A stretch of DNA of 64,000 nt, taken from positions 446,971 to 510,970 of the forward strand of contig CAVXRS010000002.1 of the NCBI GenBank assembly GCA_963764215.1, read 5' to 3'. The position numbers and the translations under genes are program-made. The DNA is from JAFDWI01 sp963764215. Lineage in GTDB: Bacteria > Actinomycetota > Acidimicrobiia > Acidimicrobiales > Iamiaceae. The notes under the pieces were generated by a model. The model did no database searches. It saw only the letters and a program-made list of their open reading frames with translations, and was not told the origin of the DNA. Positions 37,758 through 46,441 of the stretch are shown one piece after another (the stretch's first letter is position 1; every line of letters starts with the position of its first letter).

Positions 37758-38720
37758 TCAGTCCTCCAGGCGACCAAGGACCTCTTCGGCTGCTTCGTAG
37801 GGATCCAGCTCGCCGGCGAGAACCCGACTTCGCAGACCCGCCCCCGGCTCGTCGTCGAGGAGCTCCCGGGCGCGTTTGCGCAGGCGTTCGCCCACCAGCG
37901 TCTCGAGCTCGACCGCCAGTCGCTGGTGACGCCTCCGCACGAGATCGCCGGTCGAATCGAGATGCGCACGGTGCTGCCGGACCGCTTCCCAGAGCGCTTC
38001 GACGCCGGTTCCCTCGGTGGCGACCGTTTCGAGAACGGGCGGACTCCACCCGTCGAGGTCGCCCAACTGCACCATGGCCTGCAGATCGTGGCGGGTCTGG
38101 CGCACCCCGTCCCGGTCGGCCTTGTTGATCACGAAGATGTCGGCGATCTCCATCAGACCGGCCTTGTTGGCCTGGACCGCGTCTCCCCAACCGGGGTTCA
38201 CCACCACGACGGTCGTGTCGGCCTGTCCGGCGATGTCGACCTCGACCTGCCCGACCCCGACGGTCTCGACGATCACCCAGTCGAAGCCCGCCGCATCCAG
38301 CACCCGGACCGCCTCGGGTACGGCCAGCGCAAGTCCTCCCAGATGTCCCCTGGTGGCCATCGAGCGGATGAACACGTCCTTGTCGAGGGCATGGTCGCCC
38401 ATGCGGACGCGGTCGCCGAGGATCGCGCCGCCGCTGAACGGTGACGACGGGTCGATCGCCAGCACCGCCGGTCGCCCGCCCGCGGCGCGGATCGTCGCCA
38501 CGAGCGCGCTGGTGAGCGTCGACTTCCCCGACCCGGGCGCACCGGTGACCCCCACCGTCGTGGCCCGTCCCGAGGACCCGAAGACCTCCGCCGCGATCGT
38601 CCTCGCCGCCGGGCCGCCCCGTTCGACCAACGAAAGCACCCGGGCCAGCGCGCGCCGGTCTCCCGCACAGGCGATGCGGACGAGTTCGTCGGGTTCGTTC
38701 GGGAATCGTTCGCCGTTCAT
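37758..38720 (-). CDS. meaB: MeaB/ArgK-type G3E GTPase, acyl-CoA mutase chaperone
   Basis: 320 residues. P-loop GAPGSGKSTL, Walker B-like VETVGVGQVEVD, and NKADRDG for guanine recognition. The DPSSPFSGGAILGDRVRM segment is typical of MeaB, which loads and protects B12-dependent methylmalonyl-CoA mutase and its ethylmalonyl-CoA relative. No mutase gene lies in the window. A methylsuccinyl-CoA-dehydrogenase-like gene lies 17 kb away. Confidence 0.9.
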   Translation of the reverse strand: MNGERFPNEPDELVRIACAGDRRALARVLSLVERGGPAARTIAAEVFGSSGRATTVGVTGAPGSGKSTLTSALVATIRAAGGRPAVLAIDPSSPFSGGAILGDRVRMGDHALDKDVFIRSMATRGHLGGLALAVPEAVRVLDAAGFDWVIVETVGVGQVEVDIAGQADTTVVVVNPGWGDAVQANKAGLMEIADIFVINKADRDGVRQTRHDLQAMVQLGDLDGWSPPVLETVATEGTGVEALWEAVRQHRAHLDSTGDLVRRRHQRLAVELETLVGERLRKRARELLDDEPGAGLRSRVLAGELDPYEAAEEVLGRLED

Positions 38721-38811
38721 GGACGCCCACGATGATGGCCGCGTTCACGACGCCGCACCGAACCGGCCCGGGGCGACGGTCCGGCCCACCGCCGTTCACC
38801 CTGCCGTCTCC

Positions 38812-38817
38812 TAGGGT
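38812..38817 (+). promoter_or_regulatory. -10 element of the membrane protein pair
   Basis: TAGGGT ends 8 nt before the GTG at 38826, which I therefore prefer to the TTG at 38817. Confidence 0.45.
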
Positions 38818-38825
38818 TGGCGGCC

Positions 38826-40097
38826 GTGGTGTTGGCACATTTCGCGGCGGGGGGAAGCGGCGTGCTCGACATTCCACCGTGGGCGCTCGCCTACGCGGTG
38901 TTCGCCGCCGCGGTGATCACCGTTCTGTGGTCACGGAACCATCACATCCGGACCCCGCGTCCGCCGGCCGCCCCGGCAGCGCCCACCACCGCGACGCGGA
39001 CGGGCACCCGCACCGTGTTCCGCACCGTCGTCGGCGGCCTCTCCACGGTCACGTTCCTGGCGTTGCTCTGCTCGTGTTGGCTCGGGCCGGATTCGATCGC
39101 CCAGAACATCGCTCCACTGGCGCTCATCGGCGTGCTGTGGCCGCTCGGTGGCGCCGTGTCGCTGGTGGTCGGACCGGTGTGGGAGGCCCTCGATCCCTTC
39201 GGTCTCATCGCATCGCTCGGGGATCGACGTGAGCGGAAGCCGCGGCTACCGAGGTGGGCGCCGGTGCCGGTGTTCGCCACGTTCGTCGTCGTCTGGGTCG
39301 CCTGGACGGCCGGTGACGAGCCCCGCAACCTGGCGATCTGGCTCACCGGCTACATCGTCCTCATGGTCGTCGTCGCACTCCGCGGGGGATCCGCCGCCCT
39401 GCGCGCGTTCGATCCGCTCCCCGTCGCATTGGATTTTGCCGCCGGGATCTTCTGGGCCGACCGGACCCGGCGGCATCGGGCCGACCGGAGTCGTGCCGGA
39501 CATCTCGCCCTGCTCGCGGCGATGTTGCTCGCGGCAGTCGGCGCGAACCGGATCAGTGCGGCCCGGTGGTTCACCGACCTCGCCGACGGCCGGGAAGCCG
39601 CAGCCGTCACCGGTCTGGTGATGGCGGTGTTCACGGTGGCGTGCGTCGGAATCTGGTTCCTCTGGCGCATCCTGGAACGCCGGGTCGAGCGGGCGCGCGG
39701 CGAACCCGGATCCCGGCCATTGGCCGGGCCCCTCGCGACCGCGGCCGGTGCGGTGCTGCTCGCCTGGGGTCTTCCCGTAGGGCTCGTCCAGCTGCAGAAT
39801 CTCATCGTGCTGGCGTCGGATCCGCTGGCGCGGGGGTGGAACCTCTTCGGTACGGCCTACTGGCAGGTTTCGCTGCAACCGCTCTCGCCGTTCACCTGCG
39901 GACTCCTCCAGGCGGGGATCCTGCTGGTGGGGCACCTGAGCGCGTTGGCCGCGATCGGGTACGCCGCGACCGACCGCGACGCCGGTGGCGCGACATCGGC
40001 GCGCCGTCGACTGCGCGGCTGGAACGCTTCGCTACCGGCGATGGTGGTGACTTCGGTCGCCGGCGTTGTGTGGACCCTGTTCCTTCTGGGAGAATGA
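38826..40097 (+). CDS. polytopic membrane protein, unknown function
   Basis: About 423 residues with ten or more hydrophobic segments. Conserved-looking loops include LGPDSIAQNIAPLALIGVLWPLGG, VWEALDPFGLIASL and WNLFGTAYWQVSLQPLSPFTCGLLQAG. The W-x-x-L-D/N-P-W/F-type segment reminds me of a polytopic actinobacterial family often labelled fenitrothion hydrolase, a name with no demonstrated meaning here. A 60-residue membrane protein follows 27 bp downstream. Confidence 0.7.
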   Translation: MVLAHFAAGGSGVLDIPPWALAYAVFAAAVITVLWSRNHHIRTPRPPAAPAAPTTATRTGTRTVFRTVVGGLSTVTFLALLCSCWLGPDSIAQNIAPLALIGVLWPLGGAVSLVVGPVWEALDPFGLIASLGDRRERKPRLPRWAPVPVFATFVVVWVAWTAGDEPRNLAIWLTGYIVLMVVVALRGGSAALRAFDPLPVALDFAAGIFWADRTRRHRADRSRAGHLALLAAMLLAAVGANRISAARWFTDLADGREAAAVTGLVMAVFTVACVGIWFLWRILERRVERARGEPGSRPLAGPLATAAGAVLLAWGLPVGLVQLQNLIVLASDPLARGWNLFGTAYWQVSLQPLSPFTCGLLQAGILLVGHLSALAAIGYAATDRDAGGATSARRRLRGWNASLPAMVVTSVAGVVWTLFLLGE

Positions 40098-40124
40098 TCC
40101 CGTGATCCAAGGCCGGTTGCCGCG

Positions 40125-40307
40125 ATGAACCTGGCGACCATGTCGATCCTGGCGCATCAGAGCGACTGGTTGTCGATGGTGCTGGTGGTCATCCCGCTCG
40201 GTGCGTTCGCCCTGATCCTCGCCGTGGCGAACCGGCGCGCGGAACGATTCGGTCCGGTCGAGCTCCTGCCCCCGGACCCGGCCGAAGCAGAACGGGAACA
40301 CGACTGA
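40125..40307 (+). CDS. 60-residue single-pass membrane protein
   Basis: One hydrophobic helix (WLSMVLVVIPLGAFALILAVA, about residues 14-34) followed by a basic patch and an acidic Pro-rich tail. The short distance to the upstream polytopic membrane gene suggests an operon and perhaps a subunit relationship. Composition and position argue for a real gene despite its size. Confidence 0.6.
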   Translation: MNLATMSILAHQSDWLSMVLVVIPLGAFALILAVANRRAERFGPVELLPPDPAEAEREHD

Positions 40308-40341
40308 CCTTCGGTGTCGTTCGGGACGTGAAGCCCGGTGG

Positions 40342-41596
40342 TCAGTCGACGGACTTCGCGGCCGCACCGATCCCGGCCAGCTTGCCGACGAAATCCTCGT
40401 AACCCCGGTCGATGTGATGGGCATCGGCGATCCGGGTGACCCCCTCGGCCCGCAGCGCCGCGATCGCCAGCGCGGCGCCGGCCCGAATGTCCGGAGCACG
40501 GACCGGTGCCGCGGACAGACGCTCCCGACCGTGCACGACCGCGTGATGACCCTCCACACGGATGTCGGCCCCCATCCGGACCAGTTCCGACACGTACCGG
40601 AAACGGCCGTCGAAGATGTTCTCGGTGACGATCCCCGTGCCGTCCGCCACGCACAACAGGGCCACCAGCAGCGGCTTGTAATCCGACGCGATCCCCGGAT
40701 AGGGCAGGGTCGACACGTCGGTCGCCTTCGCCCGACTGGGCGCCATGGCCCAGAGCCCGTCCGCGGTCGGCGAGATCCGCATCCCCACGCTTCCCAGCTT
40801 CGTGATGAGCATGTCCATGTGATCGTGCCGGGCCCCGGTGAGGGTGAGTTCCCCGCCGGCGAGCCCGAGCGCGATGAGAAACGTCGCCGCCTCGATCCGG
40901 TCGGGCATCACCTCGTAGGTGACCGGGGCCAGCTCGTCGACTCCCTCGATCACCAGGCGCGAACTGCCGATGCCGATGATCTTCGCGCCCATCCGGTTGA
41001 GCATCGAGGCCAGATCGGCGAGCTCCGGCTCTCTGGCGGCGTTCTCGACCACGGTGGTCCCTCGGGCCAGGGTCGCCGCCATCATGATGTTCTCTGTGGC
41101 TCCGACGCTCGGAAACTCCAAGGTCACCTCGGTGCCTTGGAGGCGATCCACGGTCGCCTCCACGTAGCCGTGGGCACTGGTCACCTTCGCCCCCATCGTC
41201 TCGAGTGCCGCGAGATGCAGATCGATGGGTCGATGGCCGAAGTCGTCGCCGCCGGGCAGGGCCACGCGGGCCCGACCGACGCTGGCGAGCAACGGCCCCA
41301 GGACGACGATCGAGGCACGCATCTTCTCGACCAGCTCGTAGGGGGCTTCCGGTTCGATCTGCTCGGGACGATCGATGATCAGGGTGTGGTCGTCACGGGT
41401 CACCCGGCACCCCATCGCCTCGATCAGGTCGGCCATGTCGGCCACGTCGGTGATCGCCGGCACGTTGTGCAGCACCGTGCGCCCCGGCGCCATCAAGCTG
41501 GCCGCCATCAGCTTGAGGACCGAGTTCTTGGCACCCGCAGATCGCGACATCACCTTCGAGTGGACCGCTCTCGGCGATCTCGATGACGCGGGTCAT
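40342..41596 (-). CDS. murA: UDP-N-acetylglucosamine 1-carboxyvinyltransferase, frameshifted near the N-terminus
   Basis: The start is the ATG at 41596. One extra C at 41534-41536 breaks the frame; removing it restores VAICGAKNSVLKLMAA, the family N-terminal motif. The rest is intact: VSAPSR-like APSRAKATDV, PYPGIASDYKP and a final helix, giving about 418 residues. MurA adds enolpyruvate to UDP-GlcNAc, the first committed step of peptidoglycan synthesis. At the position of the fosfomycin-reactive Cys the loop reads LPGGDDFGHRP, with Asp117 (codon at 41245-41247). The same Cys-to-Asp change makes mycobacterial MurA insensitive to fosfomycin. Confidence 0.93.
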
Positions 41597-41712
41597 CGGA
41601 CCGATGTCGCCGGACGGGACGGCAGAGAGGTTCCGATCAGGTCGCCGGACACCCCGCCATTCAACCACGGGGACGGGGTGGACATCGTGGGCGACGAGGT
41701 CCAGGGGGTACC

Positions 41713-43318
41713 GTGGCCCGGCCCGCGACGATCGACCGGGCGCCGAGATCGACACGCGCTCTGGAGGTCCTCGAACCGGTGACGACCGTGACCTGCGAGT
41801 CGAAGGTCCGCAATGATCGCGTCGAACGGTTCCTTGCACCCCGGGACGACCTGGTGGCCGAACGGGAGCATGCGCCCGGAGTCTTCGAACTGCTCGAAGG
41901 CCCGTTCTCCTGGTGGCGACGCACCGTGAAGAGCGTGGCCCTCGACGCCACCCACCACCAGGTCACCGAGACCGTGGACTTCCGCATCGCCGCCCCGTTC
42001 TGGGGCCGTCTGTTCGTCCGACCGTTGCGTCACCGGATCAGGCAACGCCACCGTCAGCTCGGCGAGGACGAGAACCCGCCGAAGCCGCGCCTTCCCCCGT
42101 GGCTGCCCCCGGACCGGCTCGACACCCGGGCCGCGGTCGTGCTCGCCACGGTCTGTTCACTCGGTGTCGTGGTCGGCTACCTGGGCACGATCATCTCCCA
42201 GACGATCACCTACTCGGCCGACGAGTTCGGGGCTTCCACCGGTGAACAGGGAACCGTCCTCGCCGCCGTCCGGATCGGGGTGCTGGGGGCACTCGTCATC
42301 GTGGCACTGGCCGATCGCAGGGGACGGCGACGACTCCTGCTCGGTTCCATCGCCGCAGCGTGCGTGACCGCGGCGGTGGGTGCCGCGAGCCCGGGCATGT
42401 GGACGCTGGCCGCCAGCCAGACCGTCTCCCGGGCGTTCAGCACGGCCGCGTCGATTCTGCTCGCGATCGTCGCCGCCGAAGAGATGCCCCGCTCGAGTCG
42501 GGCCTATGCGGTCGGGGTGATGACGCTCACCGCCGGGTTGGGAGCCGGAATCTGCGTGTGGTTCCTGCCACTGGCCGACACCGGACCTGCCGGCTGGCGC
42601 TGGCTGTACCTGATTCCGCTCGTCGGGCTCGTCCCGCTGATCCGACTTTCGCCGCGTCCTGCCCGAGACGCGTCGGTTCGTCCGCCACCACACCCCCGTG
42701 CGGCTGGCCGGACACGGACGACGGCTGCTGCTGGTCGGATGCGCCCTGTTCGCGGCCGCCCTGTTCGCGACCCCGGCATCCCAACTGCAGAACACGTTCC
42801 TGGACCACGAACGCGGGTTCAGCGCCGCCCGGATCGCCCTGTTCACCCTTGCGACCGGAACTCCGGCCGGGCTGGGCGTGGCCTTCGGCGGACGCCTGGC
42901 CGACACTCGGGGACGCCGTCTGGTCGGAGGTATCGGCGTTCTGGGAGGCTCGCTGCTCGTCTTCATCGGCTATTTCACGCACGGCTGGCCCCTGTGGATG
43001 TGGACGATGGGTGGCACCGTGCTGGGCGGCGCGGCCGTTCCCGCGATCGCCGTCTACGGTCCGGAGCTGTTCCCCACGGCGCTGCGTGGCCGCGCCAACG
43101 GCATCCTCCAGACCGCGGCGGTGGTCGGCTCGAGCGCGGGACTGTTGATCGTCGGACATCTCGTCGACCGATGGGGCCACATGAGCTCGGCCATGTCCGT
43201 CGTCCTCGTGGGACCGGTCCTGGTGGCCGTGCTCCTGGCGTTCGCCTACCCCGAGACGGCGCATCGCACGCTCGAGGAGGTCAATCCCGAGGACGCACTG
43301 GAAGCGATCGGACCCTAA
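41713..43318 (+). CDS. MFS transporter with N-terminal SRPBCC-like domain, frameshifted
   Basis: The first 110 residues have the look of a START/SRPBCC (polyketide-cyclase-like) fold: TTVTCESKVRNDRVERFL...GPFSWWRRTVKSVAL...QVTETVDFRIAAPFWGRLFVRPL. A 12-helix MFS domain follows with motif A (ALADRRGRRRLLL and the second-half GGRLADTRGRRLVGG). The frame slips near 42650; one added base gives a continuous RRVLPETRRFVRHHTPVRLAGHGRRLLLVG. The start is uncertain: the GTG at 41713 or a GTG at 41779. The substrate is unknown. It is divergent from murA. Confidence 0.72.
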
Positions 43319-43378
43319 GAAGGGTCGTGCCCGGTGCGGTGAATTTCGTTGTCGCCACCGAAACGTCGACGCGCCCAG

Positions 43379-43384
43379 TACATT
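43379..43384 (+). promoter_or_regulatory. -10 element of the L,D-transpeptidase gene
   Basis: TACATT, 6 nt before the ATG at 43391, favouring this start over the ATG at 43349. Confidence 0.45.
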
Positions 43385-43390
43385 TTCCTC

Positions 43391-44152
43391 ATGCTCATTC
43401 GTCGTGTTCTTGTCTCTGCCTGTGTCGCTGCGACCGTGGCGCTCGCAGGCTGCAGCGGGTCCCGCCCCACCCTGGCGCCCGCACCGACCGCAGCCGGACC
43501 GACCACGACCGCGACCCCGACGACGACCACCCTGGTCGCTCCGGGAATGTCCCTGGTGGCGACGGCGATTCCGTCCTCGATGGCCGTGTATCCCGCACCC
43601 GACAAGTCCCAGAAGCCGAAGACGACGCTGTCGAACCCGAACCAGAACGGCGCTCCGCTGGTGTTCCTGGTCAAGACCAAGAAGGGCAACTGGTACAACG
43701 TGTACCTGCCGATCCGGCCGAACGACAGCACCGGTTGGGTCCCAGCCGACCAGGTGACGGTCAAGCCCAACCCCTACCGCATCGTCGTGTCGGCCTCCAA
43801 TCACAAGCTCACGCTCGAGAAGGTCGGCAAGCCGATCAACACGTTCACGGTCGGGATCGGGCGCGACCAGTACCCCACACCGGGCGGCGTCTACTACATC
43901 AAGGAACTGCTGCAACCGCCGAACCCCAATGGCGCGTACGGGCCGTATGCATACGGGCTTTCCGGATTCACCGAAGTCGCCGCGTTGGCCAACTTCGACG
44001 GCGGCCAGGGGGTCATCGGAATCCACGGCACCAACGACCCGTCGTCGATCGGGTCCAGCGTGAGTCACGGCTGCATCCGCATGCACAACAACGACATCAC
44101 CAAGCTCGCCAAGCTCCTCCCCCTGGGCACCCCGGTCACGATCAAGTCCTGA
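43391..44152 (+). CDS. L,D-transpeptidase lipoprotein (YkuD domain)
   Basis: 253 residues. Signal sequence with lipobox VALAGC, a Thr/Pro linker, an SH3-like segment (about residues 60-125, ending TGWVPADQV) and a YkuD domain (from about 130). Its catalytic motif is HGTNDPSSIGSSVSHGCIRMHN, with the Cys nucleophile in SHGC. It forms 3-3 crosslinks in peptidoglycan or attaches proteins to it, and acts outside the membrane. Confidence 0.92.
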   Translation: MLIRRVLVSACVAATVALAGCSGSRPTLAPAPTAAGPTTTATPTTTTLVAPGMSLVATAIPSSMAVYPAPDKSQKPKTTLSNPNQNGAPLVFLVKTKKGNWYNVYLPIRPNDSTGWVPADQVTVKPNPYRIVVSASNHKLTLEKVGKPINTFTVGIGRDQYPTPGGVYYIKELLQPPNPNGAYGPYAYGLSGFTEVAALANFDGGQGVIGIHGTNDPSSIGSSVSHGCIRMHNNDITKLAKLLPLGTPVTIKS

Positions 44153-44192
44153 TCGAGCCGCCCCGCCCTCGGATCTCAGAGCCGCCCAGCCC

Positions 44193-44744
44193 TCAGATCT
44201 CGTCCAGCCAGGCCCGCACGAGCGCGACCACCGCCTCGTCACAGCCCGACGGGTCGTGACGCTGGCCGTCCAGGAACTCGAGCCGCACCGGGGCCGGGAT
44301 GCCCGCGACGGCGGTCGTGAGTTCTGCGGGGGTCGCGAACGGATCCCGGGAACCCGAGACGAACAGACACGGCACGTCGATGCCAACGAAGTGCTCGACG
44401 CGCAGCCGGTCGGGTTTGCCCGGCGGGTGCAGCGGATAGCTGAGGAGCACCAGCCCGGCGGTGGCCGGCGTGCCGACCGCGGCCATCGAGCACATCCGTC
44501 CACCCATCGATCGGCCTCCCAGAACGAGGGTCGGACCGAATGCGTCCCGTGCTTCACCGACCGCGGCCTCGACGTCGGCAAGCAGCTTCGGGGCACGGTC
44601 CGGTGGACCGCGGCGCCTGGCGCGATACGAGAAATCCCGACGGTCCACGGGCAGCGGTGCGAGCCCGTTTTCGAGCCCCACCAGCGTGTGATGGCTCCGG
44701 TCTCCACCCGCTCCGGGGAAGAGCACCAAGGCGTCAGGGTTCAT
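44193..44744 (-). CDS. small alpha/beta hydrolase of the KANL3/Tex30 type
   Basis: 183 residues. VLFPGAGGDRSHH is the oxyanion region, GGRSMGGRMC the nucleophile elbow, Asp is in VSGSRDPFATP, and His in DGQRHDPSG. The short cap-less form matches predicted hydrolases of the KANL3/Tex30 family, whose substrates are unknown. Confidence 0.78.
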   Translation of the reverse strand: MNPDALVLFPGAGGDRSHHTLVGLENGLAPLPVDRRDFSYRARRRGPPDRAPKLLADVEAAVGEARDAFGPTLVLGGRSMGGRMCSMAAVGTPATAGLVLLSYPLHPPGKPDRLRVEHFVGIDVPCLFVSGSRDPFATPAELTTAVAGIPAPVRLEFLDGQRHDPSGCDEAVVALVRAWLDEI

Positions 44745-44754
44745 GGTCAGGGTG

Positions 44755-44760
44755 ACGCTA
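44755..44760 (-). promoter_or_regulatory. -10 element of the small hydrolase gene
   Basis: TAGCGT on the minus strand, 10 nt before the ATG at 44744. Confidence 0.4.
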
Positions 44761-44829
44761 GCGGAACCCCCGGTTCCGACGACCGGCAGGAACCACGGGT
44801 TTTGGCACGATCGGTGTGGATTTCTCGAC

Positions 44830-44835
44830 TATCCT
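44830..44835 (+). promoter_or_regulatory. -10 element of the DUF2510-like membrane protein gene, leadered
   Basis: TATCCT about 44 nt before the ATG at 44879. The leader includes AAGGAAAG, a ribosome binding site 8 nt before the start. Confidence 0.4.
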
Positions 44836-44878
44836 CATGGCGCAACGAACCCGACAGTCGCGAAAGGAAAGTGCGGGC

Positions 44879-45845
44879 ATGAGTGACGTTTCCCAAGGGC
44901 CTGGATGGTGGCAGGCTTCAGACGGTAAGTGGTACCCACCCGAGCAGCATCCCGAGGCGCAGAACGGGCCGCAGGGATCGCCCCCGGGCGCCCAGTCCCC
45001 GCAAGGTCCGCCCCCGGGCGCTCAGCCCCCGCAAGGTCCGCCCCCGGGGATGCCTCCTCAGGGACCGCCTCCCGGCGGAGCTGGCGCACCCGGCGCACCA
45101 GGGCACCCGGCGGAGGGTTCGCGGCTGGCTTCCGGAGCCGGCCCGTCGGTCTCGATCGGCGACGCCTTCAACTGGGGTTTCAAGAAGTTCCAGGAGAACC
45201 TCGGTCCGATCCTGATCGCCGCGGTCATCATCTTTGCCGTACTCGCGGTGATCGAGGTGCTTCCTCTGGGTGCTCCTGGGCACGGCGCTGCTGTCCACGA
45301 CGACGACGCACACGACCACCTACGGCTACACGTACCAGACGACATCCGGTGGTGGCTTCTTCATGACGCTGATCATGACGGGGATCATCACCCTCGTCTT
45401 CTACGTCGGCGCGTTCATCCTCCAGATGGCGATCATCCGGGCAACGCTGATGATCACCAACGGTGAGGAGCTGTCGTTGGGCCGCATGTTCAGCACCGAA
45501 CAGTTCGGCGCCTACCTGCTCGCCAGCGTGCTCGTCGCCATCGGAGTCGGCATCGGATCGATCTTCTGCTACATGCCCGGGCTGATCGTCTGGTTCTTCA
45601 CGTTCTTCTTCGGATGGTTCGTCATCGACAAGAAGATGGGCGCGATCGATTCGATCAAGGCGAGCTTCAGCCTCGTGAACAAGAACATGGGGACGTGCGT
45701 CGGGTTCATTCTCGCCAGCATGCTTGCGATCTTCATCGGGGCCATCCTCTGTGGAATCGGGCTCCTCGTGGCCTTCCCCGTGGTCGTGCTCTCGACCGGG
45801 TACGTGTACAAGAAGATGCAGGGCGAAGAGGTCGCCGCCGCCTGA
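44879..45845 (+). CDS. membrane protein with N-terminal DUF2510-like motif and Pro-rich repeats, frameshifted
   Basis: The protein opens with GPGWWQASDGKWYPPEQHP, a DUF2510-like motif. A Gly/Pro/Gln linker encoded by 30-bp tandem repeats follows, then a polytopic domain of about 230 residues with five or six helices: FNWGFKKFQENLGPILIAAVIIF, MGAIDSIKASFSLVNKNMG and others. The second part resembles DUF975-like glycerophosphoryl-type membrane domains with a repeated S-F-x-L-V-x-x-N helix. The frame slips near 45262, and frame 0 then carries the remainder. Function unknown. Confidence 0.7.
44981..45067 (+). repeat. 30-bp tandem repeats coding a Pro/Gly/Gln linker
   Basis: Two near-identical 30-bp units (44981-45010 and 45011-45040) and a 27-bp variant (45041-45067) encode PPGAQ-x-PQGP-like repeats inside the membrane protein gene. 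The repeats are in frame, so unit gain or loss would not break the gene. Confidence 0.8.
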
Positions 45846-45868
45846 CCTAACGGGCATCTCGCAGCCTC

Positions 45869-46381
45869 ATGACCCTCGATGGCCCGTCCGGATTCCCGGG
45901 CGGGCCATCGTCGGTTTCGACCCACGGTTGGTACCCGGATCCCTCGGGCTACTGGGAGTACCGCTGGTGGGACGGTTCGAGCTGGTCGACCGATGTCGCC
46001 ACCGGCCTCTACCGGCACTCCGAGCCGCTGCCGACGATCGCCCCCACACCGGGCGACCCTCGAGCAGCCATCTTCGATGTCGCCGGGACGTACGAACGCG
46101 AACCGGCAAGATTCGTGTTGAGCTGGTATTACGTCACTTTCGTACCGACCAGACGGGTCCACGAGACCCGCCATCTTCCTCTCGGTACGGTTGCGGCCGC
46201 GAAGGTTGCGAACGCCTCGAGTGTCGACGCCGCGGGCACCGTCCGGTTGGAGATCCGCGGTGCCGGTTACGTGGGCCCGAGTGTGTTCGAGCTCAAGGCT
46301 GTCCCGGGCGCCCATTGGGTGCGCGCCCTCATCCTCCGCCAACGGGCCATCGTGACCGGCATCCCGGCCACCGTCGGCTGA
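45869..46381 (+). CDS. DUF2510-containing protein, unknown function
   Basis: 170 residues. A DUF2510 motif is near the N-terminus (GWYPDPSGYWEYRWWDGSSWS), followed by a soluble beta-rich domain of about 110 residues that includes FVLSWYYVTFVPTRRVHETRHLPLGTV. No transmembrane segment. It lies 23 bp after the preceding DUF2510-like gene on the same strand, so the two may be co-expressed. Confidence 0.7.
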   Translation: MTLDGPSGFPGGPSSVSTHGWYPDPSGYWEYRWWDGSSWSTDVATGLYRHSEPLPTIAPTPGDPRAAIFDVAGTYEREPARFVLSWYYVTFVPTRRVHETRHLPLGTVAAAKVANASSVDAAGTVRLEIRGAGYVGPSVFELKAVPGAHWVRALILRQRAIVTGIPATVG

Positions 46382-46441
46382 CCCCCCAAAAAGAAACGAA
46401 TGTCGGGGCGGCGGGCGGCGGGCCGCGGGTCGAGGTGAACG

